This document shows positions 7,924-14,889 of a stretch of 64,000 nt of DNA, one piece after another. The stretch covers positions 7,378,001-7,442,000 of the forward strand of contig NZ_CP021978.1 in the NCBI RefSeq assembly GCF_004803895.1, in the 5' to 3' direction. The translations under genes were made by a program, and so were the position numbers. The DNA is from Streptomyces hawaiiensis. GTDB lineage: Bacteria; Actinomycetota; Actinomycetes; Streptomycetales; Streptomycetaceae. The notes below the pieces were generated by a model, which worked only from the letters and a program-made list of their open reading frames with translations, was not told the DNA's origin and made no database searches. How positions within the stretch are numbered: position 1 is the first letter of the stretch; each line of letters begins with the position of its first letter.

Positions 7924-8852
7924 ACCAGCTCGTCCGACCGCCCCGGCTCGCCCCCGGCGCCCGCGTCGCCGTCGTCGCGCCCAGCGGGCCCGTGCCCGAG
8001 GAGCGGCTCCAGGCCGGGCTCGACATCCTGCGTGGCTGGGGCCTCGACTCCGTGGTGGCACCCCATGTGCTCGGCCGTCACGGGGAGTTGGACTACCTGG
8101 CCGGGACGGACGAGGAGCGGGCCGCCGACCTCCGAAGCGCCTGGTGCGATCCGTCCGTCGCGGCCGTGCTGTGCGCCCGGGGCGGGTACGGGGCGCAGCG
8201 CATGGTCGACCTGCTCGACTGGGACGCGATGCGGGCCGCCGGCCCGAAGGTGTTCGCCGGGTTCAGCGACGTCACCGTCCTGCACCAGGCCTTCGCCACC
8301 CGCCTGGGCCTGGTCACCCTGTACGGGCCGGCGGCAGCAGGCGTCGACTTCCTGAAGAACGCCCGGGCCCAGGAGCATCTGCGGGCCACCCTCTTCGAGC
8401 CGGAGTCCGTGACGACCCTCTCGGCCGTGCCCCCGGGCGGCACCGCCCTGGTCCCGGGCCGCGCCCGGGGCGTCACCCTGGGCGGCTGCCTGAGCCTGCT
8501 CGCGAGCGACCTCGGCACCCCGCACGCCCACCCCGGGGCGCGGGGCGGGCTTCTGCTGGTGGAGGACATTGGCGAAAGCCCGTACCGCCTGGACCGGTAC
8601 CTGACCCAACTCCTGCGCACCGGCTGGCTCGACGGGGCCGCCGGGATCGTGCTCGGGTCCTGGGCGGCGTGCGGCCCGTACGGGGAGCTGCGCGCGGTCT
8701 TCGCCGACCGGCTCGGCGGCCTGGGCGTCCCGGTCGTGGAGGAGTTCGGGTTCGGGCACGGTGAGGGCGCGCTGACCATGCCGCTCGGGATCCGGGCCGA
8801 ACTGGACGCCGATGCGGGCACATTGATGCTGGACGAACCGGCCCTGAGCTGA
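7920..8852 (+). CDS. S66 family LD-carboxypeptidase
   Basis: A 310-aa relative of LdcA/MccF. LdcA removes the terminal D-Ala from the murein tetrapeptide during peptidoglycan recycling; MccF relatives cleave microcin-like peptide-nucleotides. The catalytic nucleophile is Ser116 in FAGFSDVTVLH, within the usual position of the family, preceded by CARGGYGAQRM; the acid/base residues follow in LLLVEDIGE and the C-terminal GFGHGE. No signal peptide. The GTG start overlaps the S9 stop (GTGA). As last gene of the operon it supports a role in handling D-amino-acid containing cell-wall peptides or peptide antibiotics. Confidence 0.88.
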   Translation: MNQLVRPPRLAPGARVAVVAPSGPVPEERLQAGLDILRGWGLDSVVAPHVLGRHGELDYLAGTDEERAADLRSAWCDPSVAAVLCARGGYGAQRMVDLLDWDAMRAAGPKVFAGFSDVTVLHQAFATRLGLVTLYGPAAAGVDFLKNARAQEHLRATLFEPESVTTLSAVPPGGTALVPGRARGVTLGGCLSLLASDLGTPHAHPGARGGLLLVEDIGESPYRLDRYLTQLLRTGWLDGAAGIVLGSWAACGPYGELRAVFADRLGGLGVPVVEEFGFGHGEGALTMPLGIRAELDADAGTLMLDEPALS

Positions 8853-8907
8853 GCGGGCCGCTACTGAAATACTGTCAAGAACCCTCGTTTCGGTGATTGA
8901 CGGCTCC

Positions 8908-8919
8908 TGACACGTGTCA
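8908..8919. promoter_or_regulatory. Palindrome TGACACGTGTCA
   Basis: A perfect 12-bp palindrome about 80 bases upstream of the secreted hydrolase gene. It may be an operator; no regulator gene is nearby to pair it with. Confidence 0.4.
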
Positions 8920-8930
8920 CACCATGACAA

Positions 8931-8952
8931 CCGGCCAGTACCTACTGGTCGG
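8931..8952. promoter_or_regulatory. TetR-type operator-like inverted repeat
   Basis: The arms CCGGCCAGTA and TACTGGTCGG flank a CC centre with one mismatch, the size and look of a TetR-family operator. It lies about 45 bases before the GTG start of the secreted hydrolase, where binding would repress it. No tetR gene is present in this window. Confidence 0.45.
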
Positions 8953-8997
8953 TATCCGGTTGGACCGGGTGTCGCCGTCCTCACCATGGAGGTCCGT

Positions 8998-10782
8998 GTG
9001 TCCCGACGCGTGCCCAGATCCCGCGCGCCCCTCGCTCTCGCTCTGGGCGCCGCCCTGGCCGTGCCCCTCGCCCTCACCCCACCCGCGACCGCAGCCGACG
9101 ACGCCTACACCGTCACGCCGCTGAAGTTCACCGTCCGGGCGGGCGGCCGCACCTGCGCCATCGACGCCGACCTGTACCGTCCCGCCGGAGTGGACCGCGA
9201 GCACCCGGCGCCGGCCGTGCTCGGCACCAACGGCTTCGGCGGCAGCAAGTCGGACGGTTCCACGGACACCATCGGCAAGGCCTTCGCCCGGCGCGGCTAC
9301 GTCTCCCTGGTCTACTCCGGGCTCGGATTCGGCCGCAGCGGCTGCCTCGTCTCCCTCGACGACCCGGCCATCGACGGCGCCGCCGCCACGCGGCTGGTCG
9401 ACTTCCTGGGCGGCAAGCGCGCCGCCGACGACGGCACCACCGCCGACTTCGTCACCCGTGACGCACCGGGCGACCCGCGCGTCGGCATGATCGGCGGCTC
9501 CTACGGCGGCGCCGTCCAGCTCGCGACGGCCGCCGTCGACCACCGCCTCGACGCGCTCGTCCCGATGATCACCTGGAACGACCTGGCCTACTCGCTCGCC
9601 CCCAACAACGCCACCGGCAGCCGGGGCGTGCCCGGGGTCTTCAAATGGCAGTGGACGAACGGCTTCTACCTCGTGGGCGAGGGCCAGCCACTGCTCCAGC
9701 CCAGCCTCGACCCGTCGCGCATCAACTCCCTGGCCTGCCTGCACTTCGTCACCGAGGCCTGCCGGACCGTCCACACCCTCAACTCCGGGAGCTATCCGGC
9801 CGACCGGACCGCCGAGCTGCTCGCCTTCGCGCACCGCGTCTCCCCGGCGTCGTACCTCCACCGCGTGGACACGCCGACCCTGCTCATCCAGGGGCAGGCC
9901 GACACCCTGTTCAACCTCAACGAGGCGACGGCGACGTACCGGACGCTCAAGGCCCAGGGCACGCCCGTGAAGATGATCTGGCAGTCCTGGGGCCACAGCG
10001 GCGGGCTCACCGGCCCGGCCGCCGGTGAATTCGACCTGTCCCGGGGCAACCTGGACACCAGCTACGTCGGCCGGCGCGTCCTCGCCTGGTTCGACCGCCA
10101 CCTGCGCAAGCAGACCCACGTCGACACCGGACCGGCCTTCGCCTACTACCGCGACTGGATCACCGACCCCGACCGCACCTACGCCACCGCCGGCCACCTT
10201 CCCGCCCTCGGCCGCACCCTGTACCTCTCCGGCGACGGCACACTCGTCGACCACCGAGGCAAGGTGGCCCGCGGCAGCCGCGGCTACACCAACTGGCTGA
10301 CCCCCACGAGCCATTCGGAGAGCTTGCTCTCCGGCCTCATCGGGCTCCAGGACTCACCGCCACGCGACACCGAGGGCACCTACCAGGCCTGGACGAGCGC
10401 ACCGCTGGAACGCCCCCTCGACGTGGTCGGCGCACCCCGGGCCACGCTCAAGGTCGTCTCACCGAAGGCCGCGCGCACCCAGAACTCCGCCGACGCGGCC
10501 GACAAGCTCGTCCTGTTCGCCAAGCTCTACGACGTCGCCCCCGACGGCACCCGCACCCTGGTGCGCCGCCTGGTCGCGCCGGTGCGCGTCCCGGACGTCA
10601 CCAAGAGCTTCACCGTCACCCTGCCCGGCATCGTGCACCGGTACGACAGAGGACACCGGCTGCGGTTCGTGATCGCCGCGAGCGACGACGCGTACTTCGG
10701 CAACCGGGGGATCAAGCCGGTGACGGTGATCAGCGGGCCGCGGAACACCGGGGTGCTCCGGCTGCCGGTCGCCGGCTCCTGA
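8998..10782 (+). CDS. Secreted CocE/NonD-type hydrolase (X-Pro dipeptidyl-peptidase S15 family)
   Basis: A 594-aa exported protein. The first ~33 residues form a signal peptide (RR, then LALALGAALAVPLAL and a TAADD cleavage region). An alpha/beta hydrolase domain follows with nucleophile Ser168 in GGSYGGAVQ, acid in IQGQADTLFN and His in WGHSGGL; the last ~150 residues are the jelly-roll PepX_C domain seen in X-Pro dipeptidyl-peptidases and cocaine esterase. I prefer GTG 8998 because GGAGG at 8988-8992 is 5 bases upstream; ATG 8986 would swallow this site. It probably splits acyl bonds or X-Pro dipeptides outside the cell; substrate unknown. Two operator-like palindromes precede it. Confidence 0.85.
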   Translation: MSRRVPRSRAPLALALGAALAVPLALTPPATAADDAYTVTPLKFTVRAGGRTCAIDADLYRPAGVDREHPAPAVLGTNGFGGSKSDGSTDTIGKAFARRGYVSLVYSGLGFGRSGCLVSLDDPAIDGAAATRLVDFLGGKRAADDGTTADFVTRDAPGDPRVGMIGGSYGGAVQLATAAVDHRLDALVPMITWNDLAYSLAPNNATGSRGVPGVFKWQWTNGFYLVGEGQPLLQPSLDPSRINSLACLHFVTEACRTVHTLNSGSYPADRTAELLAFAHRVSPASYLHRVDTPTLLIQGQADTLFNLNEATATYRTLKAQGTPVKMIWQSWGHSGGLTGPAAGEFDLSRGNLDTSYVGRRVLAWFDRHLRKQTHVDTGPAFAYYRDWITDPDRTYATAGHLPALGRTLYLSGDGTLVDHRGKVARGSRGYTNWLTPTSHSESLLSGLIGLQDSPPRDTEGTYQAWTSAPLERPLDVVGAPRATLKVVSPKAARTQNSADAADKLVLFAKLYDVAPDGTRTLVRRLVAPVRVPDVTKSFTVTLPGIVHRYDRGHRLRFVIAASDDAYFGNRGIKPVTVISGPRNTGVLRLPVAGS

Positions 10783-10826
10783 CACCACGACTGGGGACAC
10801 ACCGCCAGCGCGGTTACTGTGGCGGG

Positions 10827-11387
10827 GTGCCGCACCACGCATCCCGCCACCTCGCCGAAGGCCCCCGGGTGGGCATACGCCACTTCACCTACGAGGACGG
10901 CGCCGAGTTCACCGCCCGCGCCCGGGAGAGCAAGGACCTGCACCACCCGTGGCTCTTCCCGCCCACCACGACGCAGGCCTACACCGCCTACGCCGGGCGG
11001 CTGATCGAGGACCCGTCCAAGGCCGGGTTCCTGGTGTGCCAGAAGAGCGACGGGGCCATCGCCGGGTTCATCAACATCAACAACATCGTCGAGGGCGGTT
11101 TCCAGTCCGGGGCGCTGGGCTACGGCGCCTTCGCACACGCCGCGGGGCGGGGGCTGATGCGCGAAGGGCTCGACCTCGTCGTGCGGTACGCGTTCGGCCC
11201 GATGCGGCTGCACCGGCTGGAGATCAACGTCCAGCCGGGGAACGCCGCGTCGATCGCCCTGGCCCGCGGCTGCGGGTTCCGTCTGGAGGGCTTCTCGCCG
11301 AAGATGCTCTTCGTCGACGGGGCCTGGCGCGACCACGAACGCTGGGCGATCACCACCGAGATGATCACCCCGCCGGGGCGGCACTGA
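10827..11387 (+). CDS. GNAT family N-acetyltransferase (RimJ/RimL type)
   Basis: A 186-aa GNAT protein with the RimJ-like layout: an early substrate helix (ARESKDLHHPWLFPP), the beta-4/5 core IAGFININ, and the acetyl-CoA loop region GYGAFAHAAGRGLMREGLDL, then EINVQPGNAASIALARGCGFRLEG. Such enzymes acetylate the N-terminal amine of ribosomal proteins or small amines; which applies here cannot be told. The GTG start sits close after GGCGGGG. It stands alone between the hydrolase and a convergent VOC gene. Confidence 0.85.
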   Translation: MPHHASRHLAEGPRVGIRHFTYEDGAEFTARARESKDLHHPWLFPPTTTQAYTAYAGRLIEDPSKAGFLVCQKSDGAIAGFININNIVEGGFQSGALGYGAFAHAAGRGLMREGLDLVVRYAFGPMRLHRLEINVQPGNAASIALARGCGFRLEGFSPKMLFVDGAWRDHERWAITTEMITPPGRH

Positions 11388-11400
11388 GCCCCGGCGGCGC

Positions 11401-11748
11401 TTACGCGTTGCGGTCCACGTACTCGTAGACCGACCCGTCCGGATGCAGGGCGATCAGATTGCGGCCCGCCGGTGAGGCGATCGGGCCCGCGACGATGTGG
11501 GCGCCCAGTTCGGTCAGCACCTTGTGGGTCTCCTCGACGTCCGTCACGGCGATCGTCGCCGCGACCTTGCGCAGCACCTCCAGCTCGGCCGGGGAAGCGC
11601 TCATCAGCAGGAAGCAGCCGATCGCCGCCACCTGGACACCTCCCCGCTCGAAGCGCTGGGCTCTGCCGCCCGCCAGCCGCTCGTAGAAGGGGATCGCGGT
11701 CTCGAGGTCGTCGACGCAGACGCGCAGTGTGGCACCCAGAATCTCCAT
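11401..11748 (-). CDS. VOC family (glyoxalase/bleomycin-resistance fold) protein
   Basis: A 115-aa single VOC domain starting MEILGATLRVCVDDLETAIPFYERLAG, the usual first beta-alpha-beta unit with the FYE motif, and ending with the second unit (VTDVEETHKVL, then NLIALHPDGSVYEYVD). VOC proteins bind metals and act as glyoxalases, dioxygenases, epimerases or as binding proteins for antibiotics. One copy of the module is half of a typical dimeric active site. The role is unknown. It faces the GNAT gene tail to tail with 13 bases between. Confidence 0.8.
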   Translation of the reverse strand: MEILGATLRVCVDDLETAIPFYERLAGGRAQRFERGGVQVAAIGCFLLMSASPAELEVLRKVAATIAVTDVEETHKVLTELGAHIVAGPIASPAGRNLIALHPDGSVYEYVDRNA

Positions 11749-11761
11749 GCGTCTGAGCCTA

Positions 11762-11786
11762 GTTACGCGCAGGGGGGCGAGGGTAC
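11762..11786 (+). promoter_or_regulatory. Sigma-B-like promoter (GTTA-N15-GGGTAC)
   Basis: GTTA at 11762-11765 and GGGTAC at 11781-11786, spaced by 15 bases, resemble the stress promoter consensus reported for Streptomyces sigma-B (GNNT-N14-16-GGGTAC/T), with the last -35 base off. The box is only 11 bases ahead of the holin-X ATG, so a transcript would be almost leaderless. Confidence 0.4.
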
Positions 11787-11796
11787 CCGGCCGGGC

Positions 11797-12276
11797 ATGA
11801 AGCCGTTGGATCACCTGGAGCGCCTGGACAAGCATCTGGTCGACGAGCTGGCACAGGTGGCGCGCGAGACAGTACGGGAGGAACTGCGCGAGCAGACGCG
11901 CAAGCAGCGCCGCAAGGCCGCGCTGTACGCCGCGTCCGGCGCGCTCGCCCTGTACGCGGGCGCGGCCCTCGCGCTCGCCGTGGGGCTGGCCCTCGCCCTC
12001 GGCCTGCCCGACTGGGCCGCCGCGCTGATCACCGCCGTGATCCTGGGCGCCCTGGCCTATGTGCTGCGCGGCATGGCCCGGCCGTCCCGGCCGGGCCCGG
12101 AGCACGCGGCCGGTGTGGCGCCCTGCGGGGACAGCGCCCGCCGGACCGCCGCCGGGGCGGTCGGCGGCATGCCGTATCCGCCCGTGCCGCCGGCCCCGCC
12201 CGGTAAGGCGGCCGCCCCGGGCACCGTGCCCCCGCGGCCGGCGGGCGACCCGGACGTACCCCACCGCGGGGTGTGA
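11797..12276 (+). CDS. Actinobacterial Holin-X family membrane protein
   Basis: A 159-aa protein with an N-terminal amphipathic helix (about 1-40, DHLERLDKHLVDELAQV), two transmembrane helices (~46-68 AASGALALYAGAALALAVG and ~75-92 AALITAVILGALAYVL) and a Pro/Gly-rich tail. This matches the 'phage holin family' annotated across actinobacteria (Holin-X). Despite the name these chromosomal proteins are usually stress-induced membrane proteins of unknown role, not phage lysis genes. The stress-type promoter box upstream supports that. It ends 6 bases before the SDR gene, so the two are probably cotranscribed. Confidence 0.75.
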   Translation: MKPLDHLERLDKHLVDELAQVARETVREELREQTRKQRRKAALYAASGALALYAGAALALAVGLALALGLPDWAAALITAVILGALAYVLRGMARPSRPGPEHAAGVAPCGDSARRTAAGAVGGMPYPPVPPAPPGKAAAPGTVPPRPAGDPDVPHRGV

Positions 12277-12282
12277 TGCCGG

Positions 12283-13314
12283 GTGAGCACGACAGGAACA
12301 TCGCACCGGCTTGGCCGCGTGGTCGTGGTGACCGGGGCCAGCGGCGGTGTCGGACGGGCCACGGTCCGGGCCTTCGCCGCCCGCGGCGACAAGGTCGCCC
12401 TGCTCGCCCGCGGGCGTGAGGGACTGGCCGCCGCGGCGGACGAGGTGGAGCGCGCCGGGGGCGAGGCGCTCGTCGTCGGCGTGGACGTCTCCGACGCCAA
12501 GGCCGTCGACGACGCCGCCCAGCAGGTCGTCGACACCTTCGGCCACATCGACGTCTGGGTCAACAACGCCTTCACCGGGGTGTTCGCGCCGTTCACGGAG
12601 GTCGCCCCGGACGAGTTCCGCCGCGTGACCGAAGTGACGTACCTGGGCTATGTGTTCGGCACCCGGGCCGCCCTGCGCCACATGCTGCCGCGCGACCGCG
12701 GCACGATCGTGCAGGTCGGTTCCGCGCTCGCCTACCGGGGCATTCCGCTGCAGTCCGCGTACTGCGGGGCCAAGCACGCCATCCAGGGGTTCAATGAGTC
12801 ACTGCGCTGCGAGCTGCTGCACGCGCGCAGCGGGGTGCGGACGACGATGGTGCAGCTGCCGGGCCTCAACACCCCGCAGTTCGACTGGGTGCTGAACCGG
12901 ATGCCGGGGCGGGCCCGGCCCGTCGCGCCCGTGTACCAGCCGGAGGTCGCGGCCCGGGCGATCGTGCACGCGTCGTCGCACGCGCGGCGCCGGGAGTACT
13001 GGGTGGGCGGCTCCACGGCCGCCACGCTCCTCGCCAACGCGGTGATCCCCGGACTGCTGGACCGCTATCTGGCCCGCACCAACGTCGACGCGCAGCAGGA
13101 GGAGGGCCGGCCCGAGGGGCCGGCGAACCTGTGGTCCCCGGCGGACGGGCCGCACGGGCGGGACTTCGGCGCGCACGGGCGCTTCGACGACGAGTCCACG
13201 GACGACAGCCCGCAGCAGTGGCTGTCGCGCAACCGCGGGTGGATGGGCGCGGCCCTCACCGCGGGAGCCGCCGCCCTCGCGGCCCGCAAGCTGGCCGCGC
13301 CCGCCCGCCGCTAG
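12283..13314 (+). CDS. SDR family oxidoreductase
   Basis: A 343-aa classical short-chain dehydrogenase. It has the nucleotide loop VTGASGGVGRAT (residues ~15-26), NNA (VNNAFTG) and the catalytic YCGAK with Ser upstream (GSALAYRGIPLQSAYCGAK). The family's core is ~250 aa; here a C-terminal extension (~260-343) ends in a hydrophobic stretch, MGAALTAGAAALAARKLAA, that may tether it to the membrane. The substrate is unknown. GTG start just after the holin-X gene. Its TAG stop overlaps the stop of the convergent YqeY-like gene in a shared CTAG. Confidence 0.85.
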   Translation: MSTTGTSHRLGRVVVVTGASGGVGRATVRAFAARGDKVALLARGREGLAAAADEVERAGGEALVVGVDVSDAKAVDDAAQQVVDTFGHIDVWVNNAFTGVFAPFTEVAPDEFRRVTEVTYLGYVFGTRAALRHMLPRDRGTIVQVGSALAYRGIPLQSAYCGAKHAIQGFNESLRCELLHARSGVRTTMVQLPGLNTPQFDWVLNRMPGRARPVAPVYQPEVAARAIVHASSHARRREYWVGGSTAATLLANAVIPGLLDRYLARTNVDAQQEEGRPEGPANLWSPADGPHGRDFGAHGRFDDESTDDSPQQWLSRNRGWMGAALTAGAAALAARKLAAPARR

Positions 13315-13703
13315 GCGCCTTTTGCGGTGCCCTCTGCTTCTGTGGCGCCTTCGGCGCCGTCGAGGAAGCGCAGCAGCACGGCCGCCTCCGCACGCAGTCG
13401 TTCGGCACGGTCCGCGTGTGCGGGGGCGGTCAAGTGTGCCGCCGCCTCCAGCCGTTCGGCGGCCTCGGCGCGTACGACGTCCACCATCTCGCGCTCACTG
13501 AGCTCGCGCCGGACCGCCTCGGTGGCGCCGGCGCCGACCGGTGAGGCTTCCAGAGCGGCGGCGCGGGGCGCGGTCTCGTCCACCGGCACCGCCTCGGCGT
13601 TGTCCAGCGCGGACAGGGTGCCGCGCAGGGCGCTCACCGCGGCCTTGTCCCGGGCCCGCATCGCTTCAGGCAGAGCGGCACGCATGCGTAGACGAACAGA
13701 CAT
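13311..13703 (-). CDS. GatB/YqeY-like protein
   Basis: A 130-aa, Ala-rich protein whose start (LRAALPEAMRARDKAAVSALRGTLSALDNAEAV) follows the pattern of the YqeY family: a helix with KARD then LR...L..I.N.E. YqeY resembles the tail domain of the GatB amidotransferase subunit and is thought to bind tRNA, but its cellular role is unsettled. This copy is shorter and less basic than the usual ~150 aa. It converges on the SDR gene, sharing the palindromic CTAG at their stops. Confidence 0.65.
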   Translation of the reverse strand: MSVRLRMRAALPEAMRARDKAAVSALRGTLSALDNAEAVPVDETAPRAAALEASPVGAGATEAVRRELSEREMVDVVRAEAAERLEAAAHLTAPAHADRAERLRAEAAVLLRFLDGAEGATEAEGTAKGA

Positions 13704-13755
13704 GCGGGCGACTCTAGGCGACCCGCTGCTCCGCCACCTCCTGATTTCGCCCCGG

Positions 13756-14718
13756 TCAGACGGACTGCTGGAGCTGCGGCAGCACCTTGGTGCGGTAGAA
13801 GTCGAAGAAGCCGCGCAGGTCCGGGCCGATCTGGTTCACATAGACCCGGTCGAAGCCCGCATCGGCGAACTGCTTCAGCTCCGCCACGTGCTCGTCCAGA
13901 TCGTCGCCGCACACCCGGTTCTCCCGCACCATGTCCTCGGTGACGAGCTGCTGCGCCTGCTCGAAGTGGGCCGGGGAGGGCAGCACCTGGCCCAGCTCGC
14001 CCGGCAGCTGCTCGTTCGCCCAGAGCCGGTGCACGGTCCGTACGGCCTCCTCCTTGTCGGTGCCGTAACAGACCTTGGTGCCGCCGCTGACCAGCTTTCC
14101 GCCGCCTCCGCCCTTGCGGTACTGCTCCACCATCGACTCGTCCGGCGAGACCGTGATGTAGCCGTCGCCGACGCGGGACGCGAGCTGGGTCGCCGCCGGG
14201 CCGAAGCCGGAGATGTCGATCGGGATCGGCTCGTCCGGGACGGTGTACAGGCGGGCGTTCTCGACCGTGTAGTGCGGGCCGTGGTGATTGACCTCCTCGC
14301 CGGTGAACAGCCGGCGCATCACCTGGATGGCCTCCTCCAGCATGTCCAGACGGACGTGCGCCGGCGGCCAGTGATCACCCAGGATGTGCTCGTTGAGGGC
14401 CTCACCGGAGCCGACGCCGAGCCGGAAGCGGTTGTTCGTCATCACCGCGCTGGTCGCCGCGGCCTGCGCCACCACGGCCGGGTGCATGCGCACGGTCGGG
14501 CAGGTCACCGCCGTCTCGATCGGCAGGGACACCGCCTCCGACAGCGCGCCGATCACCGACCACACGAACGGGCTCTGGCCCTGCTCGTCGTTCCACGGGT
14601 GGTAGTGGTCCGAGATCCACAGCGCCTGGAATCCGGCCTGCTCGGCCATCCGCGCCTGCTCGATCAGCTCGGCGGGTCCGTACTGCTCGCACGAGAGGAA
14701 GTAACCGTACTCGGGCAT
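13756..14718 (-). CDS. LLM class F420-dependent oxidoreductase (F420-G6P dehydrogenase-like)
   Basis: A 320-aa luciferase-like monooxygenase-fold protein. The start MPEYGYFLSCEQYGP, the central WISDHYHPWNDEQGQ and the F420-binding stretch FRLGVGSGEALNEHILG match the F420-dependent glucose-6-phosphate dehydrogenase-like family of actinobacteria. The enzymes move hydride between substrate and deazaflavin F420 in a TIM barrel; the real substrate of this branch is often not G6P. It is transcribed away from the NDH-2 gene. A good GTTT-N14-GGGTAC promoter lies 45 bases upstream of the ATG, pointing to stress control. Confidence 0.85.
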   Translation of the reverse strand: MPEYGYFLSCEQYGPAELIEQARMAEQAGFQALWISDHYHPWNDEQGQSPFVWSVIGALSEAVSLPIETAVTCPTVRMHPAVVAQAAATSAVMTNNRFRLGVGSGEALNEHILGDHWPPAHVRLDMLEEAIQVMRRLFTGEEVNHHGPHYTVENARLYTVPDEPIPIDISGFGPAATQLASRVGDGYITVSPDESMVEQYRKGGGGGKLVSGGTKVCYGTDKEEAVRTVHRLWANEQLPGELGQVLPSPAHFEQAQQLVTEDMVRENRVCGDDLDEHVAELKQFADAGFDRVYVNQIGPDLRGFFDFYRTKVLPQLQQSV

Positions 14719-14762
14719 GGGGTAGTGCCTCCGCGACGTCGGCGGTCCGTATCCCGCACCGG

Positions 14763-14786
14763 GTACCCGGGCGCGGGGCCGGAAAC
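14763..14786 (-). promoter_or_regulatory. Sigma-B-like promoter (GTTT-N14-GGGTAC)
   Basis: On the minus strand GTTT (14786-14783) is followed by 14 bases and then GGGTAC (14768-14763), an exact match to the Streptomyces sigma-B stress promoter consensus. It is 45 bases upstream of the F420-dependent oxidoreductase ATG. Confidence 0.6.
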
Positions 14787-14889
14787 CGGCGGCGTCCGGG
14801 CGAGCGGGCCCCGGCTGACGTTTGGGTGCCCTGGCCAGGGGGACGCGGAAGGCTCCCGAGCTACGCGACAGCGCCGGAGGCGAGCGACC

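Noticed and set aside
11797..12276. Prophage lysis gene because of the holin-like annotation
   Set aside because: No other phage gene is near; this family is chromosomal and common in actinobacteria.
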